Notes under the pieces: model-generated
Database searches by the model: none
What the model saw: only the letters and a program-made list of their open reading frames with translations
Told to the model about the DNA's origin: nothing
Shown here: piece by piece, positions 63,613-64,000 of the stretch
How positions within the stretch are numbered: the stretch's first letter is position 1
How the letters are laid out: the number at the start of each line of letters is the position of its first letter
DNA from: Psychromonas ingrahamii 37
GTDB lineage: Bacteria > Pseudomonadota > Gammaproteobacteria > Enterobacterales > Psychromonadaceae
Assembly (NCBI RefSeq): GCF_000015285.1
Contig: NC_008709.1
Coordinates: 1,240,001-1,304,000, forward strand
Direction of reading: 5' to 3'
DNA: 64,000 nt
Position numbers and translations under genes: made by a program

Positions 63613-63736
63613 ATTAGATTAGCAGTTAAAAAATAAAGCGCAAGCATTATGTTAACAATTTGTGGTTTTGAGCTGTCTGCTGACGGCTGTCTGTTGATCG
63701 CAGATCGCAGACAGCTGATCGCTCGTGACTTAGGGG

Positions 63737-64000
63737 TTAAAGGTTAGTTTTTAAACTCAATTTATATTTGTCGGCCGGGTGATAAAGCAGGGCGACACTG
63801 ATCAAATCCTGTTTGCTCCATGTTCTGCGGTTTAAAAGCAGGCAGGGTTGGTTAGTCGATAAGTGCAAATATTCCTGAATGCGTTCATTAACCATCACAG
63901 CTTCAACGGTATGCTCTATCGAGCTTAACGGGCAATTTTTTGTTAGATATTCATTGGGGGTCGAATGGCTGAAATCCTGTTTGATATAATCGGGTACAAA
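63737..64000 (-). CDS. hutC: Histidine utilisation repressor, C-terminal part (5' end outside window)
   Basis: 88 codons visible to the stop at 63737, reading FVPDYIKQDFSHSTPNEYLT, then SSIEHTVEAVMVNERIQEYL and CLLLNRRTWSKQDLISVALL. This is the UTRA effector domain of the GntR/HutC family, which binds urocanate and then releases the hut promoters. The DNA-binding N-terminus lies beyond the window. Same strand as hutI. The EHTVEAV and RRTWS strings are characteristic of HutC. Confidence 0.88.
   Translation of the reverse strand, partial: FVPDYIKQDFSHSTPNEYLTKNCPLSSIEHTVEAVMVNERIQEYLHLSTNQPCLLLNRRTWSKQDLISVALLYHPADKYKLSLKTNL

Overview
The window reads as an ordinary chromosomal segment of a marine, probably cold-adapted gammaproteobacterium. 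The base composition is AT-leaning and intergenic regions are A/T-rich. Gene content and order (monomeric isocitrate dehydrogenase, smrB/prmB/aroC, divergent argP/argO, YbiT-type ABC-F, RpoE-ChrR light-stress operon, nasA facing cobA-nirBD-narK, hutCIGUH) fit the Vibrio/Psychromonas/Shewanella side of the group. Psychromonas is my best guess and is an inference. I saw no rRNA, tRNA, prophage, CRISPR array or transposase.

Layout. 1-5.8 kb: tail of icd; a reduced mannitol locus (EIICB mtlA and mtlR, with no mtlD); a 1.5 kb stretch of dispersed repeats that also holds a 41-codon membrane-peptide gene; a YbaK-like deacylase. 6-10.5 kb: a BaeS/BaeR-like two-component system followed by decayed fragments of a second copy of itself, one split by a 230-bp MITE, with an SDR gene between the fragments and then a secreted EF-hand protein. 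12-22.3 kb: a LON-domain gene, ECF sigma factor rpoE and zinc anti-sigma chrR, then a TudS-DUF1722 protein (RudS-like), photolyase, NTF2-like, SDR, FAD oxidoreductase, DUF1365, CFA-synthase-like methyltransferase, DUF2878, chalcone-isomerase-like and DUF3833 genes. This looks like one light/singlet-oxygen operon. 23-45 kb: housekeeping and transport genes (gltBD, NhaC-type antiporter, methyltransferase, argO/argP, ybiT, fadD, dodecin, smrB, prmB, aroC, asmA, an EEP-family hydrolase). 45.4-55.9 kb: nitrate assimilation, with a PP2C phosphatase/Ser-Thr kinase fusion, narK, nirD, nirB and cobA on the minus strand facing nasA. 56-57.7 kb: purU and a secreted msrA. 57.8-64 kb: histidine utilisation genes hutH, hutU, hutG, hutI and the tail of hutC.

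Regulation read from sequence. A shared motif [A/T]GATC-N17-CGTAT lies upstream of the LON-domain gene, rpoE and the distant msrA. It looks like the ECF sigma promoter and would place periplasmic methionine-sulfoxide repair in the ChrR regulon. The nasA/cobA intergenic region carries two divergent sigma-54 promoters with an NtrC-like site between them, so nitrogen limitation probably controls nitrate assimilation. A perfect TGTATATACA palindrome between hutC and hutI fits a HutC operator. ybiT lacks a convincing AUG and appears to start at AUU.
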